Origin: JAGNHN01 sp964590645
GTDB lineage: Bacteria; Bacteroidota; Bacteroidia; Bacteroidales; JAGNHN01
Assembly (NCBI GenBank): GCA_964590645.1
Contig: CAZPYJ010000022.1
Coordinates: 9,219 to 73,218 of the forward strand
Length of the DNA: 64,000 bases
Direction of reading: 5' to 3'
Shown here: positions 16,782-24,851 of the stretch, in pieces
Position numbering within the stretch: the first letter of the stretch is position 1
Layout: each line of letters opens with the position of its first letter
Notes under the pieces: generated by a model
What the model was told of the DNA's origin: nothing
Seen by the model: the letters and a program-made list of their open reading frames with translations, nothing else
Databases searched by the model: none
Program-made: the position numbers and the translations under genes

Positions 16782-17612
16782 TCAGGTGCGGAAGATTTTC
16801 TCCCAGTTCTGTTTGCGTGGATTGATACACATTACCGGAATCTGGGAAGTATTGAAGATGATCTCCTCCTCGTAGGTACCCAGGAAAAACTGTGTCCACC
16901 CTTTATCCGGAGAGGTCATAATCAGAATAAGATCGGCATTCTTTGCCGTCGCAAAGTCGATGGTTTGTTTGCTGAAGCTGCCCGACTTGGAAGCGATGGT
17001 AGTTTCAGAAGGAACACTTTCCTTGCTGAAGAAATTTTCGAGAACCTTCACCGTGGAAGCAATAGCCGGTTCCTCATTGAGCTGGAAAATATGGATGCGG
17101 GCACCGAAGGTCTTGGCCATATAGGCTGCCCACTGGGTTTTTTCCATCGGGCCGGCATCACTGGTAATAGGCAGCACGATGTCTTTGTATCCTTTGTCGA
17201 AAGGCCGCTTCTGGACTACCACAACCGGCATATCCGCGCTGGTGATCACTTTCAGGGCAAAGCTCCCGGTAAGTTTCTGGATGCCACTCTTGCCGTGTGT
17301 TCCCAGAAAAATAAGACTGGCTTTCAGTTCCGATGCCACTTCGGCGATGCTGGTAAAAATACTGCCTTCTCTTGTGGTCGCCTTTACCTCGATGCCATAA
17401 CTCTTTTGCTTTGAAGCGGCCAGTTCATCGAGGCGATAGGCAATGCCTCCCTCATCCAGCCCTTCTCCCTTCATCCAGGCTTTGCTGTCGCTGTTCAATA
17501 CGTGCAACAGGGTCACGGAATAATTCAGGGAGGCGGCGGCTTCGCAGGCTTGATTGATCGCATTATCACATACTTCAGAAAAGTCGGTCGGAACCAGGAT
17601 CAGGGATTTCAT
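16782..17612 (-). CDS. Tandem universal stress protein (UspA family)
   Basis: 276 residues holding two USP domains. The first (about 1-145) begins MKSLILVPTDFSE and contains the GTHGKSG-type nucleotide-binding segment (FLGTHGKSGIQKLTGS...V). The second (about 150-276) begins DIVLPITSDAG and is more degenerate (ends TSQIPVMCIN), with a SPDKGWTQFFLG segment in place of a clean G-2x-G-9x-G motif. The first domain therefore probably binds ATP and the second may not. Tandem USPs of this size are common in Bacteroidota; their role in stress or stationary-phase survival is known only in general terms. A -7 box (17639-17646) in the 65-base gap upstream suggests that the gene can be transcribed apart from uvrA. 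Confidence 0.92.
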   Translation of the reverse strand: MKSLILVPTDFSEVCDNAINQACEAAASLNYSVTLLHVLNSDSKAWMKGEGLDEGGIAYRLDELAASKQKSYGIEVKATTREGSIFTSIAEVASELKASLIFLGTHGKSGIQKLTGSFALKVITSADMPVVVVQKRPFDKGYKDIVLPITSDAGPMEKTQWAAYMAKTFGARIHIFQLNEEPAIASTVKVLENFFSKESVPSETTIASKSGSFSKQTIDFATAKNADLILIMTSPDKGWTQFFLGTYEEEIIFNTSQIPVMCINPRKQNWEKIFRT

Positions 17613-17638
17613 TGGATTCGATTTTAAGGTTTGCTGAT

Positions 17639-17646
17639 CAAAAGTA
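17639..17646 (-). promoter_or_regulatory. Promoter -7 box (TACTTTTG) for the universal stress protein gene
   Basis: TAnnTTTG on the minus strand, 27 bases before the start at 17612, in the gap between it and the CPBP-like gene. No clear -33. Confidence 0.5.
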
Positions 17647-17677
17647 CTGCTTTTCGATCAATGACATCACAACTTGA

Positions 17678-18616
17678 TCAGCTGTAATGCATAAAAGCAA
17701 ACAGTTCCATCAGGAGGGCAATGCCACCGTGGAGGAATATGCCCCCATAGATGTTGCGGGTATATAAGGCAATCACCCCCAGAATATATCCTCCAAAGAC
17801 TGAGCTGATGGTTTCGCCTATCGGTTTTCCGAAGTGATAGACGGCATAGGTGGCGGCCATAGCCATCACCACATTTCCGCCCAACATTCTGGAAAGGCCA
17901 ATAACCAGTAGTCCGCGGAACAGCATCTCCACGAAGATGAAGTTCATCAGGTAGGCCGTTTCGTAGATGCTTCGGACCACCCACCCGGGCCACTGCATCG
18001 CCTCAGCAAAAGCTGCCCCGCCTGATCGCCGGTAAACCGGATAGTATTCCATAAAGTCAGGGAGCCAGGAGGCGGCAAAGACCAACGGCACCATTCCGGC
18101 CAGCATCAGCCAGTATATCCCCAGTTTAGTGTGCTTTAAACGCAAGCCGTAAAAGCCATCCTGCAGATGGCGATCGAAGAGAAACAGCAGGACCAGCATT
18201 GGCAGGAAGACAGTGAGCAGAGGAAGGAGGTTATGGGCGATTTTGTATAGGTAGCGGAAGGTTTCCGGACTGCTTGCCGCCATAACCCAGTCACGATGCC
18301 CCGTGAAGGAGCGGTCGAGGGCGAGAATAGAGAATCCCAGCATAATCTTGATCCAGGCGTTGCGAGTAGGCTTTCTGATGCTTTTTCCGAAGCACTGGAA
18401 GAGGAAGAAGACGCCCAGAAAAGCAAAGAGGTGCAGGACGAAAAAAAGAAAGAAATGCCAGGCTGTACCTGCATAAGGGTCTATAATGCTGTCTTCCAGG
18501 TCGATGCTGTAGTTCAGGGTGATCAGTCCTGCGATAAAAAGCAGGCTGAGGCCGTAGGCTTTCCGATTGTAGTATTCCTGGTGGAAGCGGCGGAAATAGG
18601 CCAGGAGTTCTTTCAT
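17678..18616 (-). CDS. CPBP-like intramembrane protease family protein with altered active-site motifs
   Basis: 312 residues from the ATG at 18616 (MKELLAYF). The open frame extends upstream into uvrA, but this start lies 14 bases after the uvrA stop. Eight or so transmembrane helices are predicted. The C-terminal third resembles the CPBP/Abi fold: FVEMLFRGLLVIGL corresponds to motif 1 (EExxxR), YAVYHFGKP to motif 2 (FxxxH) and GIFLHGGIALL to motif 3 (HxxxN/B). Compared with the consensus, the first Glu of motif 1 is Val, the Phe of motif 2 is Tyr, and the Asn of motif 3 is missing. It may be an inactive or divergent member. CPBP enzymes include prenyl-protein (Rce1-type) proteases and bacteriocin-immunity proteins. 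Confidence 0.75.
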   Translation of the reverse strand: MKELLAYFRRFHQEYYNRKAYGLSLLFIAGLITLNYSIDLEDSIIDPYAGTAWHFFLFFVLHLFAFLGVFFLFQCFGKSIRKPTRNAWIKIMLGFSILALDRSFTGHRDWVMAASSPETFRYLYKIAHNLLPLLTVFLPMLVLLFLFDRHLQDGFYGLRLKHTKLGIYWLMLAGMVPLVFAASWLPDFMEYYPVYRRSGGAAFAEAMQWPGWVVRSIYETAYLMNFIFVEMLFRGLLVIGLSRMLGGNVVMAMAATYAVYHFGKPIGETISSVFGGYILGVIALYTRNIYGGIFLHGGIALLMELFAFMHYS

Positions 18617-18630
18617 TTTCCGTGTCTTGA

Positions 18631-21462
18631 TTATGGCATCAGCTTTCCTGCCAGAAAGCGGCCGGTATGGCTTTCTTTGATTTCCGGCAGCTTTTCCGGG
18701 GGGCCTTCGTAGAGCAGATAACCTCCGGCACTGCCCCCTTCCGGCCCCAGGTCGATAAGCCAATCAGCACATTTGATGACTTCCGGATTGTGTTCGATGA
18801 CCAGGATAGAATGCCCGTTTTCGATGAGGGCATTAAAGGCATCCAAGAGTTTCGAAATGTCGTGAAAATGCAAACCTGTGGTGGGCTCATCAAAGATGAA
18901 GAGACTGGGTTTTTCTGTATTCCCCTTGGTCAGGAAGAAAGCGAGCTTGATGCGCTGGGCTTCTCCACCGCTGAGGGTGCTGGAGGGTTGGCCCAGATGC
19001 AGGTATCCCAGGCCGACATCCGCAAGGGGCTGTAGTTTTTGAAGGATGCGTTTCTCAGTGGCGTTGGGATTGTTTTTTTTCGAGAAAAAAGCCAAAGCCT
19101 CGTCCACCGTGAGAGCCAGGATGTCCGAGACCGATTTCTCCTGGTATTTTACGTCCAGGACTTCATTCTTGAAGCGGCTTCCTCGACAGCTGTCGCAGGC
19201 AAGGTAGAGGTCAGCCATAAACTGCATCTCTATCCTCACCCGTCCTTCACCCTCGCATTCCTCGCATCTTCCGCCAGGCACATTGAAAGAGAAAAAGCCC
19301 GGTTTGTATCCCCGCATTCTGGACAGGGGTAGTCCGGCAAACAGGCTTCGGATCTCGTCGTAGGCTTTCACATAAGTGGCCGGGTTCGATCGGGAGGACC
19401 GCCCGATGGGGTTCTGGTCAACCATTTCCACATTCTGAAGCAGATTCAGGTCGCCGCCCAGATGATCATATCTGCCCGATTTTTCTCCAAATCCTTCAAA
19501 ATGCCTTTTCAAGGCTGGGTAAAGCACCTCCCTGACCAGACTTGATTTTCCACTCCCACTCACTCCACTGACCACAGTCAGGGTATTCAGGGGGAAGCGT
19601 ACCTGAATATTTTTAAGGTTGTTTTCCCGGGCTCCTTGTATTTCAATAAAGTCTTTTGCTTTTCTTCTTCGGGTTGGCAGAGGGATGCTTTTTTTTGCTG
19701 TAAGATAATCGGCAGTGAGGCTGCCCCGGGCTTGAGTCAAATCCTCAATGCTACCTTGGAAGACAAGTGTTCCGCCATTTCTTCCTGCAAGGGGGCCAAT
19801 GTCGATGATCTGATCGGCTTCGCGGATAATCTCCTCCTCGTGCTCTACTACGATGACCGTATTTCCAAGCTTTTGCAGTTGCTTTAAAACCTTAATGAGG
19901 CGGTGGGTATCGCGGGGGTGCAGGCCGATGCTGGGTTCGTCCAGGATATACATCGATCCTACCAGGCTGCTTCCCAGTGATGTTGCCAGATTGATGCGTT
20001 GTGATTCTCCACCGCTGAGGCTGTTGGAGAGGCGGTTCAGGGTAAGGTAGCCAAGACCAACATCTTCCAGAAACTGCAAGCGGTTGCGAATTTCCACCAG
20101 CATTCTTTCTGCAATGGTCTGGTCGTGTTTGTTGAGTATCAGCTTTTTGAAAAACGCCAGGGCATCGCTGATCTGCATCAACACAACCTCGGTGACGGAT
20201 AAGCCCCCTACTTTGACCCAGGAAGCGTCTTTTCGCAAACGGGTACCCTTGCATTCGGGGCAGACGGTGCGCCCACGGTAGCGGGAAAGCATCACCCGGT
20301 ATTGGATTTTATAGGTCTGTTCTTCAACCTGCCTGAAGAAATCATCCAGGCCCTCAAACCATTCATTGCCGCTCCAAAGCAAAGCGATCTGTTCCTCGCT
20401 CAGCGCCTTAACCGGCTTATGAATGGGAAAGCCGAACCGATGGGCATTCATTGTCAACTGCTGCTTCCATTTTCCCATCTTTTCACCTTTCCAGCAGGCG
20501 ATGGCTTCTTCATAAACCGAGAGGTTCTTATCCGGGATGACCAGATCCGGGTCGATGCCGATGATGGTTCCGAATCCTTCACATTTCCGGCAGGCACCAT
20601 AAGGATTGTTAAAGGTGAAGAGGTTGAGGCTGGGCTCTTCGAACAGCATCCCGTCGGCCTCGAAGCGGTTTGAAAAGCTCTTTCGTTTGGATTTCCCTTC
20701 CTCCTCGTAATCAATGGTGCAGCTTCCCTGCCCTTCGAAGAAAGCGGTTTCGATGGAGTCCGCGATGCGGGAAGGCAGTTCGGGATCCCTGCTGCTGAGG
20801 CGTATCCGGTCGACCACCAGGAAGCCTTGCTTTTCCTGCTCCGGCAAAGATTTCTTTTCAAGCAGCTCACTGATGCGCTCGATCTCTCCGTTCAGAATGA
20901 CACGGCTGAAACCGATCTGCTGCAGCACGCCCAAATGATCCTTCAACTTTCTTCCCGACTTCAGGATCAAGGGGGCAAGAATCAACAAGGTGCTTCCTTC
21001 TTTGCAATCCAGGATAAAACCCCGGACGTCTCCAACACTATGCCTTTTTACTTCCTCCCCACTGATGGGAGAGTAGGTCTTTCCAATCCGGGCAAAAAGC
21101 AACTTAATATACTCATACACCTCTGTTGAGGTACCTACCGTTGAGCGTGGATTGCGGGTGTTCACTTTCTGCTCAATGGCTACCGCCGGAGAAATGCCTC
21201 GGATATAATCCACCTCCGGCTTGCTCATCCTGCCCAGAAACTGTCTGGCATAAGCACTCAGGCTTTCCACATACCGTCGTTGCCCCTCCGCATACAGGGT
21301 GTCAAAAGCCAGAGAAGATTTTCCGCTGCCTGACAGGCCGGTGATGACTACCAGGGCATTTCTGGGGATGGCCACACTCAGGTTTTTGAGATTGTGCACC
21401 CGTGCGCCTTTCACAATAATGTACTTCCTGGAATCAAGGCTGTCGAGGCTGACCTCCTGCAT
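18631..21462 (-). CDS. uvrA: Excinuclease ABC subunit A
   Basis: 943 residues from the ATG at 21462 (MQEVSL), the usual UvrA length. The frame has an ATG 42 bases further upstream (21504), but the best -7 box (TAATTTTG, 21483-21490) lies between the two, so the longer start is unlikely. The protein has two ABC ATPase halves: Walker A GLSGSGKSSLAFDT near residue 40 and GVSGSGKSSLVREVL near 650, signature LSGGESQRI and LSGGEAQRIKLA, and Walker B YILDEPS and FIFDEPTT. Zinc-binding Cys motifs are CxxC...CxxC: CRKCEG with CPECKG in the first half, CEECEG with CDSCRG in the second. By family it dimerises, recognises DNA lesions and loads UvrB in nucleotide excision repair. It heads a minus-strand gene run to about 14044; the next gene starts 14 bases downstream. 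Confidence 0.97.
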   Translation of the reverse strand: MQEVSLDSLDSRKYIIVKGARVHNLKNLSVAIPRNALVVITGLSGSGKSSLAFDTLYAEGQRRYVESLSAYARQFLGRMSKPEVDYIRGISPAVAIEQKVNTRNPRSTVGTSTEVYEYIKLLFARIGKTYSPISGEEVKRHSVGDVRGFILDCKEGSTLLILAPLILKSGRKLKDHLGVLQQIGFSRVILNGEIERISELLEKKSLPEQEKQGFLVVDRIRLSSRDPELPSRIADSIETAFFEGQGSCTIDYEEEGKSKRKSFSNRFEADGMLFEEPSLNLFTFNNPYGACRKCEGFGTIIGIDPDLVIPDKNLSVYEEAIACWKGEKMGKWKQQLTMNAHRFGFPIHKPVKALSEEQIALLWSGNEWFEGLDDFFRQVEEQTYKIQYRVMLSRYRGRTVCPECKGTRLRKDASWVKVGGLSVTEVVLMQISDALAFFKKLILNKHDQTIAERMLVEIRNRLQFLEDVGLGYLTLNRLSNSLSGGESQRINLATSLGSSLVGSMYILDEPSIGLHPRDTHRLIKVLKQLQKLGNTVIVVEHEEEIIREADQIIDIGPLAGRNGGTLVFQGSIEDLTQARGSLTADYLTAKKSIPLPTRRRKAKDFIEIQGARENNLKNIQVRFPLNTLTVVSGVSGSGKSSLVREVLYPALKRHFEGFGEKSGRYDHLGGDLNLLQNVEMVDQNPIGRSSRSNPATYVKAYDEIRSLFAGLPLSRMRGYKPGFFSFNVPGGRCEECEGEGRVRIEMQFMADLYLACDSCRGSRFKNEVLDVKYQEKSVSDILALTVDEALAFFSKKNNPNATEKRILQKLQPLADVGLGYLHLGQPSSTLSGGEAQRIKLAFFLTKGNTEKPSLFIFDEPTTGLHFHDISKLLDAFNALIENGHSILVIEHNPEVIKCADWLIDLGPEGGSAGGYLLYEGPPEKLPEIKESHTGRFLAGKLMP

Positions 21463-21482
21463 AGCTCTTTTTTTTTCGTGGC

Positions 21483-21490
21483 CAAAATTA
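21483..21490 (-). promoter_or_regulatory. Promoter -7 box (TAATTTTG) of uvrA
   Basis: TAnnTTTG on the minus strand, 20 bases before the preferred uvrA ATG at 21462. It lies back to back with the sigma-factor promoter at 21499-21528. Confidence 0.6.
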
Positions 21491-21498
21491 GCCAATCC

Positions 21499-21528
21499 TT
21501 GCATAAAGTTCCGGAATTTGTATATTTG
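21499..21528 (+). promoter_or_regulatory. Promoter of the ECF sigma factor gene
   Basis: TTG at 21499-21501, 19 bases, then TATATTTG at 21521-21528. Both elements fit the Bacteroidota housekeeping promoter. The leader to the ATG at 21662 is about 125 bases and begins with an AT-rich stretch. Confidence 0.65.
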
Positions 21529-21661
21529 CCTTCTGTTTGGAGGTAACCGGTTGCCTTAAAATAACGTAAACCGGACATCGTTCACCATCATCGCAAAAAA
21601 TAGGAGGAAATCTATAGGCCCATCTCTACCCTTTTAAATTAACCTTAAAAAAGGGGGCGAA

Positions 21662-22249
21662 ATGAAAAATCGCGATCTTAGCGACAAGTCGCTAATTCAG
21701 AGATACCAGGCCGGCGATGAGTCCAGTCTTGAGCTTCTGATACACCGTCACAAAGACCGCATCTACGGTTACATTATGATGGTAATGAAAGACCGCCAGC
21801 TTGCTGACGATGTCTTCCAGGATACTTTTGTCAAAGTAATCCATACCCTGAAAGCCGGATCTTATCGTGAAGAAGGCAAGTTCCTGCAGTGGGTGATGCG
21901 CATCGCACATAATCTGATGATTGATCATTTCAGAAGAGCCAAGCGGATGCCAAAGTTCAATTCGAGCCGGGAAGATTTTGATATCTTCGATACCATAAGG
22001 GAGAAGTCTGATTCCGTTGAGCAGCGGATGATCAAAGAGCAGATCCATCAGGATATCCGTAAACTCATTGAGTATCTTCCGGAAGAACAGAAGGAAGTCC
22101 TCAAGATGCGGCATTATGCCAAAATGAGCTTCAAGGATATAGCCGAAGTAACGGATGTCAGTATCAATACAGCTTTGGGAAGGATGCGCTATGCCCTGAT
22201 CAACCTGCGGAAGATGATCAAAGAAAAGGATTTACTGATCACCGGCTGA
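21662..22249 (+). CDS. RNA polymerase ECF-type sigma-70 factor
   Basis: 195 residues. Region 2 (about 20-95) contains DRIYGYIMMVMKDRQLADDVFQDTFVKV and the -10-binding FLQWVMRIAHNLMIDHFRR. Region 4 (about 130-185) contains LPEEQKEVLKMRHYAKMSFKDIAEV, a helix-turn-helix for the -35 element. There is no region 1 or region 3, the hallmark of group 4 (ECF) sigma factors. No anti-sigma gene follows, which is usual for the conserved solitary ECF factor of Bacteroidota that is sometimes called RpoE/SigW-like. The start at 21662 (GAAATGAAAAATCGC) is preceded by aaaaagggggcga, a G-rich rather than classical ribosome-binding region. The gene is divergent from uvrA and shares a short intergenic region with it. 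Confidence 0.93.
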   Translation: MKNRDLSDKSLIQRYQAGDESSLELLIHRHKDRIYGYIMMVMKDRQLADDVFQDTFVKVIHTLKAGSYREEGKFLQWVMRIAHNLMIDHFRRAKRMPKFNSSREDFDIFDTIREKSDSVEQRMIKEQIHQDIRKLIEYLPEEQKEVLKMRHYAKMSFKDIAEVTDVSINTALGRMRYALINLRKMIKEKDLLITG

Positions 22250-22577
22250 GATTTTTTTCTGAGAAGTAATATTTCTGATTTACACCCGTTCGCTGCTTGT
22301 TTTTTAACCAAAATAGCAGCGTATGCACAGAAAAATTACCCCGCACACTCCCGCTTCTTTTACCGACAGAATGCACGCCCCCGGGAAGGCAGTTGCTCGA
22401 GCAGAGCCTGCTTCACAGGGCCCATCGATGCCACTGATACACCGTATCCTTTCTTACTCCAGCTCTTTCAGGGTAATGAAAACACAGGCTGCAGGAAGCG
22501 TATCAGTCTATCTGAACTGACCCTCGGTAGAAAACTACTGGGAAACAGGGATGCCAACGCACATTCGCATCCCTGCT
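22250..22577. other. Intergenic region without recognised gene
   Basis: About 330 bases between the sigma factor and endonuclease III genes. A 65-codon open frame at 22323-22520 has no recognisable domain, no signal peptide and no ribosome-binding site, and is not called. An sRNA cannot be excluded; no clear terminator hairpin was found apart from a T run at 22252. Confidence 0.4.
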
Positions 22578-22585
22578 TATCTTTG
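22578..22585 (+). promoter_or_regulatory. Promoter -7 box (TATCTTTG) of the endonuclease III gene
   Basis: TAnnTTTG match. Transcription would start near 22592, downstream of the ATG at 22551 and just before the GTG at 22599. This argues for the shorter protein and a very short leader. Confidence 0.55.
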
Positions 22586-22598
22586 TCCAAAAATCACT

Positions 22599-23252
22599 GT
22601 GCGAACCAAGGAGAGATATCAATTCGTGATTGATTGGTTTTCGGTGAATATGCCGGTGGCCGAAACAGAATTGCATTATGCCAGTCCCTATGAACTACTG
22701 GTAGCAGTCATCCTTTCAGCGCAGTGTACAGATAAGCGGGTCAATCTGATCACGCCGGCTTTCTTTGAGCGTTTCCCGATTCCCCAAAGCCTTGCTGATG
22801 CCAGTCAGGAGGATGTTTTTGATCTGATCCGGACCTGTTCGTACCCAAACAATAAGGCCAAGCACCTTGTGGGGATGGCCCGGATGCTGATCCGGGATTT
22901 TGGCGGCGTGGTTCCCGATGACGTGAACGCCTTGCAACTGCTACCCGGAGTGGGGCGCAAGACGGCCAATGTGATCGCTTCAGTCGTATTTCAAAAGCCT
23001 GCAATGGCTGTGGATACGCACGTATTCAGGGTGAGCGCCCGCCTCGGACTTACCCGCAACGCTAAAACTCCTCTTGAAGCGGAAAAGCAGCTTGTGCAGC
23101 ATATTCCTGAAGAACTCATTCATAAAGCACACCACTGGCTGATCCTGCACGGACGCTATACTTGCCTGGCAAGAAAACCGCGCTGTAAGCAATGCGGACT
23201 GACAGATATTTGTAAATATTTTCGAAAAAATTCTCCGCTTTCCACCCCCTGA
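22599..23252 (+). CDS. nth: Endonuclease III
   Basis: 217 residues from the GTG at 22599 (VRTKERYQFVIDWF), where family members typically start. An ATG at 22551 would add 16 residues but lies upstream of the -7 box at 22578. The helix-hairpin-helix LPGVGRKTANVIASVVF carries the catalytic Lys, and VDTHVFRVSARLGL carries the catalytic Asp. Four cysteines at the C-terminus in a C-x6-C-x2-C-x5-C pattern (C..RKPRCKQCGLTDIC) bind a 4Fe-4S cluster. All are diagnostic for Nth, a bifunctional DNA glycosylase/AP lyase that removes oxidised pyrimidines in base excision repair. It is monocistronic, with the peroxiredoxin gene 91 bases downstream. Confidence 0.94.
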   Translation: MRTKERYQFVIDWFSVNMPVAETELHYASPYELLVAVILSAQCTDKRVNLITPAFFERFPIPQSLADASQEDVFDLIRTCSYPNNKAKHLVGMARMLIRDFGGVVPDDVNALQLLPGVGRKTANVIASVVFQKPAMAVDTHVFRVSARLGLTRNAKTPLEAEKQLVQHIPEELIHKAHHWLILHGRYTCLARKPRCKQCGLTDICKYFRKNSPLSTP

Positions 23253-23343
23253 ATCGTCTATTGTCTTGCAGGCTTGTTGAAAACTATGCCCCGGGAAGAT
23301 TGTTAAATAACAGCGCTTTCATTTGTTTTGTAAATCCCGTCTT

Positions 23344-23811
23344 ATGAAAAAACTACAACAAGGAATGCCTGCTCCTGATTTTGCAGGCAAAGATCAGAAT
23401 GGCAATCCGCTTCGGTTGTCCGATTTACTTGGAAATAAAGTCATCCTGTTTTTCTACCCGAAAGACAATACGCCGGGATGCACAGCGGAGGCCTGTAACC
23501 TGAGAGACAACTACCCACTCTTGCTGGATAAGGGATTCAGCATTGTCGGGATCAGCCCTGACTCCCAGGCATCGCATCAGAAGTTTGCCGATAAGTTTGC
23601 GCTGCCCTTTCCCCAGATCCCCGATCCTGAACACCATATCCTCAATGCTTATGGGGTATGGGGTCCGAAAAAGTTTATGGGAAGGGAATATGAAGGGGTA
23701 TTGAGGACTACTTTTGTGCTGGATGAAAAGGGCAGGATACTGCACATCATCGATAAGGTAAAAACCAAGGATCACGCTAAGCAGATACTGGAAGTGACCG
23801 GAATGAAATGA
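23344..23811 (+). CDS. bcp: Thioredoxin-dependent peroxiredoxin (Bcp/PrxQ type)
   Basis: 155 residues from the ATG at 23344; the frame's upstream TTG at 23323 is less likely. The peroxidatic Cys is in YPKDNTPGCTAEACNLRD, and the second Cys five residues on (TAEAC) is where the resolving Cys of Bcp/PrxQ proteins lies. GSxxGKxRL-type loops of other Prx classes are absent. By family it reduces H2O2 and organic hydroperoxides with electrons from thioredoxin, cytosolic. It is 17 bases upstream of recA and probably shares its transcript, so oxidative-stress defence and DNA repair are linked here. No LexA box was recognised. Confidence 0.94.
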   Translation: MKKLQQGMPAPDFAGKDQNGNPLRLSDLLGNKVILFFYPKDNTPGCTAEACNLRDNYPLLLDKGFSIVGISPDSQASHQKFADKFALPFPQIPDPEHHILNAYGVWGPKKFMGREYEGVLRTTFVLDEKGRILHIIDKVKTKDHAKQILEVTGMK

Positions 23812-23828
23812 TCTAAACATATCTTACT

Positions 23829-24851
23829 ATGGCAAAGCAAAATGAGGCAGATCATACTGCTAAAGAAAAAATGAAGGCGCTTCAGCTGACCATCGACAAG
23901 CTGGAGAAAAGCTATGGAAAGGGCACCATAATGAAATTGGGGGATAATGCGATTGACGATGTGGAGTTTATTTCCACCGGATCGATTTCCCTGAACAATG
24001 CCCTTGGAATTGGCGGTTTGCCCAAAGGGAGGGTGATTGAAATCTACGGACCGGAGTCATCTGGAAAAACCACCCTGGCCATTCACGCAATTGCAGAAGC
24101 ACAGAAAAGCGGTGGCCTGGCAGCTTTTATTGATGCAGAGCACGCCTTCGATCGATTCTATGCAAGGAAGCTGGGTGTCGACATTGAGAATCTGCTGGTT
24201 TCGCAGCCCGACAATGGAGAGCAGGCGCTGGAAATTGCGGATAACCTCATTCGCAGTGGCGCCATTGATATCCTTGTAATCGACTCAGTGGCAGCCCTGA
24301 CACCCCGCAGTGAAATTGAAGGGGAGATGGGCGATTCAAAGATGGGCTTACAGGCCCGCCTGATGTCGCAGGCTTTGCGAAAACTGACTTCCACCATTTC
24401 GAAAACCGGCTGCTGTTGCATCTTCATAAATCAGTTAAGGGAAAAGATCGGGGTGATGTTTGGCAATCCGGAAACAACCACCGGCGGCAATGCCCTGAAA
24501 TTCTATGCTTCGGTTCGCCTGGATATTCGCAGGATGAACCAGATTAAAGATGCCGAAGAGGTGGTTGGAAACAGGGTGAAGGTTAAGGTAGTCAAGAATA
24601 AAGTAGCGCCCCCTTTCCGTACGGCTGAGTTTGATATTATTTACGGAGAAGGGATATCGCGTTGGGGCGAGTTGGTAGATCTGGGAGTACAATACAATGT
24701 CCTGCAGAAAAGCGGCTCCTGGTTTTCCTATGGCGAAACACGCCTGGGGCAGGGCCGGGATGCTGTCAAGCGCCTGCTGACAGATAATCCGGAGCTGGCT
24801 GAAGAAATCGAGGCCAAAGTGGTTGAAATGCTCAAAACACCCAAGGCCTGA
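23829..24851 (+). CDS. recA: Recombinase RecA
   Basis: 340 residues, normal for RecA. Walker A GPESSGKTTLAIHAIA (about residues 69-84), Walker B LVIDSVAALTPRSEIEGEMGD, the loop MSQALRKLTSTISKTGC and the FINQLREKIGVMFGNPETTTGGNALKFYAS core are all diagnostic. By family it forms a nucleoprotein filament on single-stranded DNA for strand exchange and SOS signalling. The C-terminus is short and lacks a long acidic tail. The gene follows bcp by 17 bases, and its stop overlaps the start of the TPR lipoprotein gene (TGATG at 24849). The three genes therefore look like one operon. Confidence 0.98.
   Translation: MAKQNEADHTAKEKMKALQLTIDKLEKSYGKGTIMKLGDNAIDDVEFISTGSISLNNALGIGGLPKGRVIEIYGPESSGKTTLAIHAIAEAQKSGGLAAFIDAEHAFDRFYARKLGVDIENLLVSQPDNGEQALEIADNLIRSGAIDILVIDSVAALTPRSEIEGEMGDSKMGLQARLMSQALRKLTSTISKTGCCCIFINQLREKIGVMFGNPETTTGGNALKFYASVRLDIRRMNQIKDAEEVVGNRVKVKVVKNKVAPPFRTAEFDIIYGEGISRWGELVDLGVQYNVLQKSGSWFSYGETRLGQGRDAVKRLLTDNPELAEEIEAKVVEMLKTPKA

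Larger units (their letters stand above)
17639..21462 (-). other. Likely operon head: uvrA and CPBP-like gene, with a downstream internal promoter
   Basis: uvrA and the CPBP-like gene are 14 bases apart. The universal stress protein, HD hydrolase, DMT transporter and saccharopine-dehydrogenase-like genes follow on the same strand with gaps of 65, 25, 29 and -4 bases. The -7 box at 17639 allows the last four to be expressed on their own. Confidence 0.45.

Noticed and set aside
16737..17414. 225-codon plus-strand ORF
   Set aside because: It is antisense to the universal stress protein gene and is an artefact of codon usage.
22323..22520. 65-codon ORF between sigma factor and nth
   Set aside because: No domain, signal peptide or ribosome-binding site; composition gives no sign of coding.
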